Counted from the stretch's first letter, positions 32,901-42,299 are shown. The stretch: 64,000 bases of DNA from Cyrtodaria siliqua (GCA_037043455.1 JAWPHD010001424.1:1-64000), one strand, 5' to 3'. Numbers and translations: made by a program. Notes: generated from the sequence alone by a model not told the origin.

Positions 32901-35900
32901 ATTGTTTATTGTTTGCTAGAGTGAGCAATAATTTGCCAGTTTATTTTTCATCAACTGGCAAAAAAACAGTTGATAATATGCAAAAGCAACAAGTTTTTAA
33001 AAATTCAAACAAAACAAATCAAAAACAAGATTGCTGTGTGTCCCTTACCAATTGTTAGTGTTGATATATTTTTTTCCATCAGGTATATATCTTGGACCCA
33101 GCTTTAATATAGTAAATAACTTTTAAGTTATTGTTGAATTATCCTTTATTTATCAGGTGTGCATCTGGGACCCTGCTACAGGTAAACAGTTGGGTAAAAC
33201 ATTATCAGCACATAAACAGTGGATCACATGGTTGGCATGGAAACCGTTACATTTGTAAGTCACTATTTTTTCTTCTTTTATTGCTATAAATTAAATGTGT
33301 GAGTGGGTAACCTAACACTACCTATTTTCAGCTCAATTGAGCCGAAGACTTGGAGGTGAGCTATTGTGATCACACCTAGTCCTTCGCAAGATTTATTGCA
33401 ATGGTAACAAATCATTAAAATTGCTTTGAAATACTTTTTATTTCGTATAAAGCATGTGCGTGCGTATCTGTTATAGGCAGCTACACGTCTGACCATTAGG
33501 TCAGTGGCTTTAAATTTATTAAAATAAGGTTTACAGGACGAAGCCCCTACCCTCTCTGATGGAATGAAAGTTCTAGCTCTAGCTAATGGAATGAAAGCTC
33601 AGAAGAAGTGTCATAAAGTTCCTCAAATAAGCATTACGTGGTCCCGCCTTAATTTCATTAAGCGATGGGAAAGCTTATTTATTAGCAGGATTTTATAACG
33701 GATATTTCGACTATAAAACAAGTTTAAAAATATTTTTTGCTGAAAAAATGCGATAACTTGCTTAAAATTACCAGTTTTAAAAATGTTTTAATTTTACAAT
33801 ATGCAAAAACTTAAAGCCGAAATTAAGATTTTATTTTATATCCCAGTCAATCCCGTTTTCGCTTCTTGGAGAAGATTTTGGATGGGGTACAAAAGTTAGT
33901 ACTCGGACCAGGTAATGGCATTATGTTCTTTTTTTCTTTGTTGTCTTAAGAGTTTTCTAGTTAACATTCCGTCCTTATAACAAGATATTTCCATAGTGAG
34001 CCCATATACCCTTTATACACTAACACAATTAAGGAACAAATGAACATTCAAAAATTGGCTGTGGTGAAAAGGTGTGTATCAAACAAATTCAAACATTTGC
34101 GTGTGAAAATCTCAAGACCCATTACGTGTTTAAGTTTTATATTATATCTATTTCAATTATTTAAATTGTCGTATCATATCAAGCGATTAACCCATTTAAT
34201 TATGGTTTTCAGGTTGTTATCAATGTCAGTTCTATTTGTTTTTTTCAGAGATTCAGAATGTAGATATTTAGCAAGTTCCTCGAAGGTAATTTGCTCTTTT
34301 ACTACCTTATGTGCAGTATCTGTAATGCTTACATTAACAGTTACTTGAAATGATGTTAAACAGTATATTAATGCATTCTGAATGGAATTGTTGTTTACTA
34401 GGTCTTTAACACATTGTTTCCGAGCCACCCCAGCGAGAGGGTAAGGACTAAGTCCTCAAAGGAGTCTAGGAACATTGAAAATATACTGAAAATAGCAACA
34501 AAAAAATGTTAAAGGATTTATATTAACAAGTTTTGGATAGGGCTCTTTTTTGTGGGTAGATAGGGAAACAGCAAACCAACAATGTTTTATGCTTGGCCAA
34601 GAACGACATTTATTTATTCCTTTAAAACAAATAACACCACTCAATATTTATGTTTGTCTGATAATATTAATGATGGAACAAATGCAATTTATGTAGAAAA
34701 ACTAAGGGACGTAGCGAGTTTTACAAAAATTATGATTGCGTGTGTCCCTTTAATACAGTACACGGCTTTCACTTCTTTCTCTTCCCAGAAACTGTAATTT
34801 TCAGAAGCAGAAATATTGATAAATGTAAGAATATCAGTGCAGTGAGATGATTAGGCCAAATAAAATTGTGTGGTTCTGTTTTCCCGACCGACCCTGTTTT
34901 AAGGGCCGACCCTAAAAACGTAGTTTTTATAAATGAAAGTATGTTTTCTCTGTGTTCTGTAAATGATATCAACAAATATAAACTTTTGTCATACTGCAAA
35001 GAAAATTCTCAGGATTTCATTGGTCGAGACGTGAACATGGGACGAACCCCATTACTCAAATACACAAAAACAAAATGGCGACGATAACGTTGCCGATTCG
35101 TTTTTAAAACCGCCGATTGTTTCCTTCCTATCGCTTTTCTGCGCTTTCCACTGTGTGTAAAAGTCTGAAATAATCGTAAGTGTATTTTTTGGCAATTTTA
35201 CAGATAATAAAACATTAACATAGTGACAAAATACGTATATTTTATTAAAAAATCCGCTTAATTTAACGACGTTAGAGCGATGATGTCACGAAAGTAAACA
35301 ACGTCTAGTTTGAGGCACGTTACGGAAAAATTGGCGCAATAAAAATGAAATCGTGTGTTTGGCTTTTTTTTCTTAAATAAATGGTTATAACTTTGAAGTA
35401 TGACAAATTCGTTATTAGGATTCTTGACAGGGAACATGGGAACGGCTCGGGTGAATATAATTTCCAGGCAGGGAATGTGAGCCCATGTCCCCTGTCAAGA
35501 ATCCTAATAACTAATAATATTAAATTATTTGGTTTTAAAAGTATTGAATGAAAAAAAAGAAAGACAAAATATAAAATAAAATATTTTCCCTACCTAACCT
35601 ACCCAATTTTCTTTAGAATGTAATAAGGACATATACTTTTATTTGGCTTTATTTGCAACTCTATATTTATTTTGTCTGTAAACACATTAAGTGATGAAAT
35701 GTTATTATTTTGTGTATTGATATATATTTATTCCCAGGATGCAACAGTAAGAATATGGGACACCATATTATCACAATGTACAGTGTGTATAGGTGGTCAT
35801 TTACAGTCAGTCACGTGCGTCAAGTGGGGCGGCACAGATCTTATATACACCGCATCTCAAGACAGAACTATAAAAGTATGGAAAGGTGATAATGTAAGTT

Positions 35901-37751
35901 GAGTATTTTATCTGTTTTAAAATAATTATTATTATTAATGATTAACAAATATGCAACTTATGCAGAACATTGTATGGAGCCCCAAGTTTTAAAATATCCA
36001 GATTGCCATTGTTATCTGTCCCTTTTAGGTCACTTCAGCTGTCTCCTGTGTAGCATGGCAGATACTTAGAGATCACTTTGTCCGTCATCCGTCGCCATCC
36101 ATCCGTCTGTCTTGTCAGTCACGCTTTAATCTGCAACCTAACCTGTTCCATAACTTGAAAAGTATTTGACCTACGTTCATGAAACTTCACACACATCTTC
36201 ATCTGAACCCAAGGAATGTTGGTACATAATTATGTCCAATAAATCCGACTTTCATTTTGGCAGAAAACTTTAACCTGCGACCTTACCAAGCTCGTAACTG
36301 GCCATAACTTAAGAAGTATTTAACCTATGTTGAAATAAGCACACAGCAGACGGCAAAAGTCTTCCATGGAACACCCTTTTAGTGTTATGTTTTTAGCTCA
36401 ACCCGTAGGGCTGTTGAATTAATGTGTTGTCCTTTGGAGTTGGCGTGGGTGTAAGCATTAGCCACGCCTTCTCGGAACCCACTGCCAAATTTGCTCAGAT
36501 GTTATATGGATCAGATTATTTTCAAAAGTCTTTTTTTAAGGATTTGGCAATTTTTAGTAAGGACGGCCATTACTAAAAATTGCCAAATCCTTAAAAGCTT
36601 TGTTTCAAGAACCACAGCATAGATTTTTACAATTCTTTTTTTGAATTGATTGCTAGGTGCTATAACGCTATCAAGTTTGTGTTTTTGTTTTCTTGTCCTG
36701 CAGTTTTGTTCAAATGGTGACTCTGAGATCAAATTTGTCCTTGTCACAGAGGTCTAATGTTTTACATAGACTTGTAGAGAGAAAAACTTGAAACGTCTCT
36801 GAAACCATGTTGTATTTATCATATAAGTTAATCATCCTCTACCTAGTTTGTTCAAATGTTGACCCTGGGGTTACGTTTTGTACTGTTCCAAGGTTCACAG
36901 TTTTATACATACTTTTTGGGTTTTGTCTCCCTGGGGTCAAAAATAGCCCACCCTGGGGGTCCACATTTTGTATATATTTTACATTATATGCATACCTCTA
37001 AATGGAATTTTTTAACTTGGTCAAGGACTTGTACAAATGGTTACTCTATACCAGAAGAGCATTCACAGACCATCTTGGGCCTCTTGTTAACAGTAGACCT
37101 TTCACAGACCCTCTTGGGCCTCTTACTTTGTGTAAAAGAAAACATGATATCATTATTATACGTCTCCCTGTCCAAGGGGTTAAAGACGTTGCATTGTAAA
37201 CCTTTTCGTCTTTCACCACTGCTGGTTCGAATCCCACTGGGAGCTCAACTTGTAAGTGAGGAAGTGTTAATTCTTACGGATGCTTGGAGGTGTACAGAAC
37301 TGGTTCTACCTAGGAAAAGTGGGTGTTCTGCCATCACCACAAAAAAATACAACCTTCAATTGTGTTGAAAAGGACGTAAAACACCATACAAAACAAGTCT
37401 TAAGACATTTTACAAAGCTGTTTTATTTAAATAATGCAAAAACAAAATAAACAAACATAATTAATGCACTTTTTAAAGATAAAGCCATAGTTACTATACA
37501 ACATGTTAAAGAAAGAAGACATAGAAATATGAAAGCAAATATTCAAACACTTGTTGCCGTCTGCAAACTGGGATTTGAAAAATTAGTTCTAAAGTACATG
37601 CAAACTAATTTTCAGGGTATGTTATGTCGGACATTACAAGGTCATGGTCACTGGGTGAATATTTTGGCATTAAGTACAGACTATGTTATGAGGACAGGGG
37701 CATTCGACCCACGGGATGCAGACATTATTTATAGAGAACAAAATTTATCAA
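23994..37751 (+). CDS. NLE1: Notchless protein homolog, ribosome-assembly WD40 protein (N-terminal two thirds found)
   Basis: Eight GT-AG exons found: 23994-23998, 26955-27108, 30739-30959, 31541-31697, 33157-33254, 34249-34285, 35738-35893 and 37616-37751. Together they give 321 codons plus one base. The product starts with the NLE ubiquitin-like domain, then WD40 blades with near-identity to animal NLE1 ([50 protein letters not shown]). The family (yeast Rsa4) binds the AAA+ ATPase Midasin/Rea1 through the NLE domain during pre-60S maturation, and was named for a genetic effect on Notch. A Glu in DEKEI lies where the Midasin-contacting Glu is placed in the family. Human NLE1 is 485 aa; the last four blades or so were not recognised between 37752 and 64000. 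They may lie beyond the window or be missing. Confidence 0.9.
24570..24640. repeat. 18-bp minisatellite, three copies
   Basis: GGCGAGCGGACAAGTGGG repeated three times in NLE1 intron 1. It stands out as locally GC-rich. Confidence 0.9.
24641..25910. other. NLE1 intron 1, no feature recognised
   Basis: AT-rich; open frames up to 104 codons show no family resemblance. AAGGAGTAGTGGCA-like words recur at 25490, 25750 and 25770. Nothing supportable as a gene. Confidence 0.5.
25917..26212. mobile_element. MITE with AGGCC/A-run inverted ends
   Basis: Left end AGGCCTAAAAAAAAAAATTG, right end TTTTTTTTTAGGCCT, with GGTAGGGTAGGTCGG and GGTAGGGTCGGGTGACACC inside. Related ends occur at 27186-27450, 27925-30560 and 34855-35610, so this is a short member of the same DNA-transposon family. 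It lies in NLE1 intron 1. Confidence 0.65.
26213..26954. other. NLE1 intron 1, 3' part, no feature recognised
   Basis: 26700-26820 is GC-richer (CAGGCCCTGGTTCTGGATCC, GGGCCGGGTGACCGAGG) but has no matching protein or RNA structure. It could be a fragment of an unrecognised repeat. Confidence 0.4.
26955..27108 (+). CDS. NLE1: NLE1 exon 2, first half of the NLE domain
   Basis: Acceptor TATCCATAG, donor CAGAAG/GTAATT. It encodes [15 protein letters not shown] and [20 protein letters not shown]. The [18 protein letters not shown] pattern is diagnostic of NLE1/Rsa4. Ends in phase 0. Confidence 0.93.
27184..27452. mobile_element. Diverged MITE of the AGGCC/A-run family
   Basis: GGGCCAAAAAAAAATGCTGT at the left, and GGGTCGGCCCCTTGAAAATA with GGTCGGTCGGGCCACC at the right, recall the family ends. 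It lies in NLE1 intron 2. Confidence 0.5.
27546..27820 (+). mobile_element. Diverged type C SINE/MITE-like copy
   Basis: GTTTATATGGCGCCTGCAGG, AACATTCCAGGCC, ACATTGAGATAAAA and ATGAACATGAATTTGGGGGA align with the fuller copies at 6604-7022 and 29451-29867 with many changes. Confidence 0.6.
28975..29130. repeat. TTA/TTTA low-complexity tract
   Basis: Almost pure T and A with ATT repeats. A similar tract lies at 30160-30310. Both are inside the family C element. Confidence 0.85.
29451..29867 (-). mobile_element. Type C SINE/MITE-like element nested in family C element
   Basis: Reverse complement of 6604-7022 with high identity (TTTGGTCACGGGGCAAAGAA, ACTGCAGATCCCTTTGGAGG, ATGAGCCTGGCAT, CCCCAATTCAATTCAA tail). 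Open frames here are coincidental. Third level of the nest in NLE1 intron 2. Confidence 0.8.
30739..30959 (+). CDS. NLE1: NLE1 exon 3, rest of NLE domain and start of WD1
   Basis: Acceptor ATTTTTCAG, donor GGAAG/GTATGT, 73 codons plus two bases. It encodes [31 protein letters not shown] and the first WD40 strand [16 protein letters not shown]. The preceding 3.6 kb intron is filled by nested transposons. Confidence 0.94.
31161..31319 (+). pseudogene. Duplicated 3' half of NLE1 exon 4 with donor and intron start
   Basis: About 159 bp match 31609-31767 with about four differences and a constant offset of 448. It covers the exon part [20 protein letters not shown] onward, the GTATAT donor and about 70 bp of intron. 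One exon difference changes Asn to His (GTAAACACAGTCAG against GTAAAAACAGTCAG). It has a donor but no convincing acceptor, so it is probably a silent partial exon in intron 3. Confidence 0.85.
31541..31697 (+). CDS. NLE1: NLE1 exon 4, WD1-WD2
   Basis: Acceptor TATCCAG, donor CAGTCAG/GTATAT. It encodes [15 protein letters not shown] and [20 protein letters not shown]. Its second half, with donor and adjoining intron, is duplicated upstream at 31161-31319. Confidence 0.95.
31768..32462 (+). mobile_element. Family A element, 5'-truncated, in NLE1 intron 4
   Basis: Starts abruptly with AAGGGCTGCATCAGCAATTT and carries the same internal repeats as 47640-48260. It has a collapsed C-rich core (32365-32394) and ends AATCGAATAGTCAAGCTGCG, hairpin to CAGCTCTTGTTT. 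The core array is only a C-run, against 1.3 kb in the copy at 47504-49703. Confidence 0.8.
33157..33254 (+). CDS. NLE1: NLE1 exon 5, end of WD2 and start of WD3
   Basis: Acceptor TTTATCAG, donor CATTT/GTAAGT. It encodes [16 protein letters not shown] and [15 protein letters not shown]. The preceding intron holds a truncated family A element ending at 32462. Confidence 0.94.
33637..33917. mobile_element. Short TIR element in NLE1 intron 5
   Basis: Ends CATTACGTGGTCC and GGACCAGGTAATG form a 13-bp TIR. Body as in 13589-13875 (TTAGCAGGATTTTATAACGG, TTTTCGCTTCTTGGAGA, GGATGGGGTACAAAAGTTAG). No coding capacity. Confidence 0.7.
34249..34285 (+). CDS. NLE1: NLE1 exon 6, 37-nt small exon of WD3
   Basis: Acceptor TTTTTTTCAG, donor TCGAAG/GTAATT. 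It encodes [12 protein letters not shown], matching PECRYVASSSK in human NLE1. Phase 2 in and phase 0 out fit both neighbours, so this very short exon is needed to complete blade 3. Confidence 0.93.
34855..35610. mobile_element. AGGCC/A-run family DNA element in NLE1 intron 6
   Basis: Left end AGGCCAAATAAAATTGTGTG, GACCGACCCTG and GGGCCGACCCTAAAA; right end with CCCTACCTAACCTACCCAAT. It contains a hairpin at 35412-35512. Other internal sequence is single-copy in the window. Confidence 0.45.
35412..35512. repeat. Palindrome, arms about 30 bp
   Basis: GTTATTAGGATTCTTGACAG and GGAACATGGG pair with CCCATGTCCCCTGTCAAGAA and TCCTAATAAC, with about 40 bases of loop. Confidence 0.85.
35738..35893 (+). 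CDS. NLE1: NLE1 exon 7, WD3-WD4
   Basis: Acceptor TATTCCCAG, donor GATAAT/GTAAGT, 52 full codons. It encodes [22 protein letters not shown] and [14 protein letters not shown], covering the end of blade 3 and all of blade 4. Confidence 0.95.
36060..36400 (+). repeat. Short copy of the 145-bp (AACCTGCAACCTAACC) repeat family
   Basis: GATCACTTTGTCCGTCATCC head, then two units (CTTTAATCTGCAACCTAACC and TTTAACCTGCGACCTTACCA), and tail TTCCATGGAACACCCTTTTA. It lies in NLE1 intron 7. Confidence 0.7.
36396..37096 (+). mobile_element. Family E non-autonomous element (AGCTCAACCCGTAGGG start)
   Basis: Begins TTTTTAGCTCAACCCGTAGG after a T-run and ends ACCATCTTGGGCCTCTTGTT (about 37073-37092). It shares the CTCTTGTT end and AGCTC start of families A-C. 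Contains the hairpin at 36533-36594. A second end-like ACCCTCTTGGGCCTCTTACT follows at 37112. Confidence 0.5.
36533..36594. repeat. Palindrome, arms 23-24 bp
   Basis: AAGGATTTGGCAATTTTTAG then TAA pairs with TTACTAAAAATTGCCAAATC then CTT, with a loop of about 10 bases. Confidence 0.9.
37172..37400 (+). mobile_element. tRNA-derived SINE (type B), nearly full length
   Basis: Head with B-box-like GGTTCGAATCCCACTGGGAG, then the shared body GTAAGTGAGGAAGTGTTAAT, TTCTTACGGATG, GGTTCTACCTAGGAAAAGTG and CACAAAAAAATAC. It lies in NLE1 intron 7, just before exon 8. Confidence 0.75.
37616..37751 (+). CDS. NLE1: NLE1 exon 8, start of WD5 (last exon found)
   Basis: Acceptor TAATTTTCAG, donor TCAA/GTAAGT, 45 codons plus one base. 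It encodes [32 protein letters not shown] and YREQNLSS, the family's insert-bearing blade. The donor is strong, so transcription should continue, but no continuing exon was recognised downstream. Confidence 0.92.
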
Positions 37752-37789
37752 GTAAGTTGTTTATATTCAACGTGTTCTTTGTTTGATTG

Positions 37790-38060
37790 TTCTCATTCTT
37801 GTTCTTTCACTGTAACCAAACCTTTCTCATTCTTGTTCTTTCAATGTAACCAAACCTTTCTCATTCTTGTTCTTTCACTGTAACCAAACCTTTCTCATTC
37901 TTGTTCTTTCACTGTAACCAAACCTTTCTCATTCTTGTTCTTTCACTGTAACCAAACCTTTCTCATTCTTGTTCTTTCACTGTAACCAAACTTTACTCGT
38001 TCTTGTTCTTTCCCTGTAACCAAACCTTTCTCGTTCTTGTTCTTTTACTGTAACCCAACT
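37790..38060. repeat. 34-bp minisatellite, about eight copies
   Basis: Unit TTCTCATTCTTGTTCTTTCA then CTGTAACCAAACCT, near-identical, starting about 40 bases after the NLE1 exon 8 donor. Pyrimidine-rich on the plus strand. Confidence 0.95.
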
Positions 38061-38166
38061 TAAAAATCCTGATGAACTGGCGAAAATGGTAATAAATGTG
38101 TTAGAGGTTATTAAAATCTTACTTTGGGTGAGGACAAGGCTTTCTGTTACTTTTGTTTAAATTAAC

Positions 38167-38487
38167 GGGCTGGCCTAGTGGTTAGGTGGACTTGCAATCC
38201 TGAGGACTCTTGAGGACTGGGGTTCAAACTCACCGGCCCCACTGAGGTTTGTCGATGTGTTCTTATGCAAGACACTTTCCCTTAGCCTTGACCGTCGGAT
38301 GAGGACGTAAACCAGGCAGTCCCATGTATTGGAGTCTATCCTCCAAGCATATTAAAGAAACATAGGAATCTATTCTTTAGTAAGATGGGCAGGTTCCTGG
38401 ATTCCTTAGTATCCTTCCCCTTTTTCTGGGGCTGCTCTAGATAACCTATAATGTGTTGATGAGTCGTTCAGCAGCCTTTAATTGGAT
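38167..38487 (+). mobile_element. tRNA-derived SINE (type A), full length
   Basis: Head GGGCTGGCCTAGTGGTTAGG (A-box-like) and GGGGTTCAAACTCACCGGCC (B-box-like), then ATGCAAGACACTTTCCC, CCGTCGGATGAGGACG, TAGGAATCTATTC and GATGAGTCGTTCAGC with an AATTGG end. Best complete copy of the family in the window. Confidence 0.85.
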
Positions 38488-38638
38488 CTGCGATGCTTGA
38501 GTTGACTTGTACTCCGCGATTTCCAGTGTAGCCTGTTACATGTATTATCGGTGTTGTCTTTTCGAAGTTGTCATATTGCCTGCATTTATGGGAATGCTTC
38601 TGCAAACAGTAGTTATGTTACGAAAGTTAATTGTAATG

Positions 38639-38820
38639 GCTCATCAACACAGTATAGGTTATTTAGAGCTGCCCCAGAGAGAGAGGAAGGATACATAGGA
38701 ATCCGGGAACCGTGCCTACTCTTATTATCGAATAGATTCCTATGGTTCTTTAACGTGCTCGGTTGATAGACCGGTACACGGGACCGCCCGGTTTACGTCC
38801 CCATACGACGGACGAAGGTC
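38639..38820 (-). mobile_element. SINE type A, reverse, partial
   Basis: Reverse complement of the body: TCATCAACACAGTATAGGTT, AGAGCTGCCCC, TAGGAATCCGGGAACC and GGGACCGCCCGGTTTACGTC. The tRNA-like head is missing. Confidence 0.8.
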
Positions 38821-39350
38821 ATCTTAATGCCTAATGGCTTTGAAATAATTATATATAAAATAATATACAAATTCAAGAATTAAAGATAAAAAGGCAATGC
38901 AATTTGGCACTATGATTTGGCTTTTTTTCTTCTCCTGTATATATATATATATATGATTGAGGACTAGCAATTACTATAATTAGAAAGTATGTAAAGTCAG
39001 TTATAGTTCTTTTATCAAATTTCAGGTACCTATACTTTCATCCAGAACTACCCCCCCATACCACAATGCATGTACATATTACACTAAAATGCATTCACGT
39101 CTATCACAGTTCATGGCCTCTACATGTACACTAGAATCTCTTTTATCTGATCATGATATTTTCATTTTCTCTACAGTTCATTGACATGTGGCACTTTATA
39201 TCATTTTTACCACAGTTCATTTTCATTTGACACTTAAATACTTCCACCTGTACTACAGTGCATGCAAATGTGACAATTACAATTATATATTTATTTCTAC
39301 CACAGTACACAGTGAAAGAGAATGTGACACATATATTTCATGTCTACTGC
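38821..39350. other. Downstream of NLE1 exon 8, no gene recognised
   Basis: AT-rich with a TA run at 38939-38955 and CTACCACAGTTCATTTTCATT-like words leading into the next repeat. No exon of the missing NLE1 C terminus was recognised. Confidence 0.5.
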
Positions 39351-39354
39351 AATG

Positions 39355-39605
39355 CAAATAAATTTGACACTTATATCAAGTGAATTTGACACTTATATCA
39401 AGTGGATTTGACACTTATATCAAGTGGATTTGACACTTATATCAAGTGGATTTGACACTTATATTTTCATTTCTACCACAGTGCAAGTGAATTTGACACT
39501 TATATCAAGTGAATTTGACACTTATATTTTCATTTCTACCACAGTGCAAGTGAATTTGACACTTATATCAAGTGAATTGTCACTTATATTTTCATTTCTT
39601 CAACA
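39355..39605. repeat. 22-bp tandem repeat inside a 64-bp higher-order unit
   Basis: ATCAAGTGAATTTGACACTT then AT, many copies; a longer unit adds TTTTCATTTCTACCACAGTG. The open frame 39424-39630 (DLTLISSGFDTYIFISTT) is a repeat artefact. Confidence 0.9.
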
Positions 39606-40261
39606 GCTCTTGTGCATGCTACGCTTATAGTTTACCTCGATTACAGCGCATTACATGTAACATTTATCACATTTTGTGTCAAGTACTTTATCGTTTGTTA
39701 TCACAGTTTATATACACATGTAGGAAGTGTATCATTTATTTCAGTTTTAGTTTAGTTTTTGTACATGAATGTAACCGTTTCATATGTATCAAGGTTAAGA
39801 CCAAAGAATACATATTTATGGTTCTGGTTACCTGTGATTAGTATTTTGGGTTTAAATTGAACTTCTCAGAAATCACACTTACACCATCATTAGCTTACAT
39901 AAAAATATGTAAAAAGTATTTTGGTATCTTCTTAATCTTTAAAAAAAACTTTTTTTGAAATCTTCTCAAGTAAAACATTCTTGTTTTCAACATCTTAACC
40001 CGCTACATAAATATAATGGACTGTTCTTTCTTTGAATTAAGACCATTCCATTTATATGACAAAGGGATGTTTTGGGAAAATTGACTGATCAGCAGTCAGA
40101 CATTGTAAACCCCGATCAGCCTTCGAGTTACTCGCAGTCTGATCTGGGTTTACAATGGACACAAAGGCTATTATAGTCGTGCTTAGTTAGTTAAGGGTTA
40201 AAAGTAATTATGTTTGAGCTCAGTACCTAGCAAATTTTATTTCAACCAGAACCACACATAT
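39606..40261. other. Spacer before the membrane-protein gene
   Basis: No gene. It holds an imperfect palindrome at 40098-40158: CATTGTAAACCCCGATCAG against CTGATCTGGGTTTACAATG. Confidence 0.5.
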
Positions 40262-40267
40262 TTTATT
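40262..40267 (-). promoter_or_regulatory. Probable poly(A) signal of the membrane-protein gene
   Basis: AATAAA on the minus strand a few bases beyond the TAA at 40278-40276. It supports this end as a true 3' end with a very short UTR. Confidence 0.4.
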
Positions 40268-40275
40268 CGTTAGTT

Positions 40276-41861
40276 TTATGAACATGAAATACTACTATCT
40301 TCATGAGGGGCTAGGCTACCGCTGCTTTTACAATAACCGAAGCCTGTTACCCAAACAGACGTTATGTCGGTTAGATCGCTTATCTGATAAAATCTGCCGG
40401 CCCCAGCTGACGTATGTATCACGTGATTGGTCTCACTCACACCATCGTTGGTGCGAAAATAATGCAGGAATGCATTTTTGGGGTTATCTACCCTTTTCTG
40501 TATGATGTCTTCAATTACGAAGGAGGGGGTGTTGCATTGGTTATATTTAATGTCTCCAAACACTAGCCCAGGAACTTTAGGATTCACGTAATGAAACTTG
40601 ATAACAATTTCAGAAGGGGAACCAGTAAGATAGGGTGTGCAAGCAGAGCTGGTGCCCTCAAGAACAATAGTCTTAGTGCTTCTTTTGACCTGGAAACATT
40701 CACGGATTTGTAAAGTTCCAGCAGTGTCGCTTAGCCATATAACTACTTTTGGGTCAGATGCCAGCTGTTCATACTGAATTTTCACTGTTCCGTCGACGTT
40801 CTCATTTCTGATATCATATATAAGTGCCATTCTTACCAAATTGACCTCTGCATCGGATGCTATGGGGCTATTGTAATCAAATACCTCATGACTGAAATAT
40901 AAGCTTACATTATGGAAATATTTTTTGTCGTCATATTCCCCTTGCACCACAGAGTGCGGGACCTTAAAGTTGATGCTACCGTCGACGTTCCGTTCAGACT
41001 GGGTGAACAAGAAGACACTTATAGCGCCACCTAGAGTTAAAATTAATCCCAGCATGATAAACACTCGATAGACCACATGGCGACGGGATTCGGGATTTTC
41101 AGAAGCGCATTCAAGGTCAAGACGAGCTCGCTTGCTGCAGTAGCGGACTAAAGAAACTATTACTCGTATCACACTGCCAAAAATGATGACTGAAGCTTTT
41201 ACAAGCTGGAAATAGCTGATGGCCTCTTCTCTGCAGACGACAATTAAAATATTTATGGTAATCTGCGGGACGTCCTCGATCCATATAGTTATGGCAGATA
41301 ACAAGTCTACATCCATCCAGGGATTATTTCTGAATATTTCCCACCAAAGGTTTGTTATTTCGAAGGAGAATGTCAGTGTACCAATGATAGAAAAGGTCAA
41401 AAGAGAATATTTTATAGAGTCTTCCACCGGGCCGTACACCAAGCCCTCCTCTGTGGCTACCACGTCTCTAAAAAGTAGCCAATCACTGATCAGGTCAGCG
41501 GCATCAAGACCGAAAAAAGTCAAAAAAACGAAAACTTTGAAACAAAACTTGTCATGAAGTGTCTTGCAGCATGGGATGCTATCAAGTATCCCAGCTTCTC
41601 TATCTTTGGGTCGCATAGCGCATTTTGCAGACATTTCATGGCTTTCTACCTTGGTTTGTTTGGACTTTTTGGGCTCTTTTCCACCGGAATTAAGCTTTCT
41701 TGGCTCTTTCCCCCAGAACTAGGCTTTCTTGGCTCTTTCCCCCCAGAACTAGGCTTTCTTGGCTCTTTTCCCCCAGAACTAGGCTTTCTTGGCTCTTTTT
41801 TGTCATCTTCTGCTTGTTTTGATGATATTGTAGTTACCACGGTGTTTCTGTTGTTATCCAT
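40276..41861 (-). CDS. Multi-pass membrane protein with decapeptide repeats; frameshift in the repeat
   Basis: Two overlapping-frame pieces appear to be one intronless gene. The N-terminal piece starts at 41861 (MDNNRNTVVTT) and has three copies of KEPRKPSSGG. The main frame runs on without a stop from the same repeat (KEPRKLNSGG, KEPKKSKQTK) to TAA at 40276. The frames are separated by one missing base in the G-run of the third repeat (about 41711-41715: five where the next two units have six). The 452-aa part from 41634 has about five hydrophobic segments: residues 31-54 (with DLISDWLLF), 73-98, 111-133 (with WIEDVPQ), 141-166 and 186-210. A soluble domain of about 240 residues follows. Charged TM1 and the E-x-x-PQ motif recall XK-related proteins, but I cannot assign a family. 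AATAAA follows the stop by about 9 nt (40267-40262, minus). Confidence 0.75.
41702..41790 (-). repeat. 30-bp coding minisatellite (KEPRKPSSGG)
   Basis: Three tandem units on the minus strand of AAGAAAGCCTAGTTCTGGGG and GGAAAGAGCC. The unit at 41702-41730 is 29 bp; the next two are 30. A fourth degenerate unit continues toward 41670. Confidence 0.95.
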
Positions 41862-42057
41862 CCTCGTAACTGGCTATACATATGTTTGATGATGGAAATA
41901 CACTACTTTGTTGTCTTTTTATAGTTTTCTGCAAGTAAACAAATCCCAGAATTGTATTTTTGCAACATATTAACGTTTTATATTTAAGAGAAAAAATCCT
42001 AAACAAGAGGTGACAGCATAGTCTAGTTATTAGTTTAAACATTTATTTTACATCGAT

Positions 42058-42240
42058 TGTAACGAAAGCTCTATTAACTTATTTGAACCACTCTCGATGT
42101 CTTCCTGTGTAGAACCAGTACTAAGCAATGCAGATAAAGTGTCTTGCTCAGGGACACAACGCATATGGCAATGACGGGAATCGAACCCATGACTTTTGGA
42201 TCATGGGTCCAACGCTCTACCACTAGACCACAGCGCTCAG
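42058..42240 (-). mobile_element. tRNA-derived SINE with intact-looking tRNA head
   Basis: On the minus strand GTGGTCTAGTGGTAGAGCG (A box), TTGGACCCATGATCCAA (anticodon-arm-like) and TGGGTTCGATTCCCG (B box) form D, anticodon and T arms. TGTGTCCCTGAGCAAGACAC, the SINE core motif, follows. The acceptor stem does not pair, so this is a SINE head and not a tRNA gene. Confidence 0.75.
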
Positions 42241-42299
42241 TCTAGTTATTAGCACACTGGCAGAGTGATTTAGGTGTCGTGAGTTCAAACATAGGTACC

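Noticed and set aside
36856..37368. 170-codon open frame on the plus strand
   Set aside because: Covers the end of a family E element and a type B SINE, so it is a chance frame across repeats inside NLE1 intron 7.
42170..42238. tRNA gene (minus strand) with Met-like anticodon loop
   Set aside because: D, anticodon and T arms are plausible, but the acceptor stem does not pair, position 33 is C and not T, and SINE core sequence follows directly. It is a SINE head.
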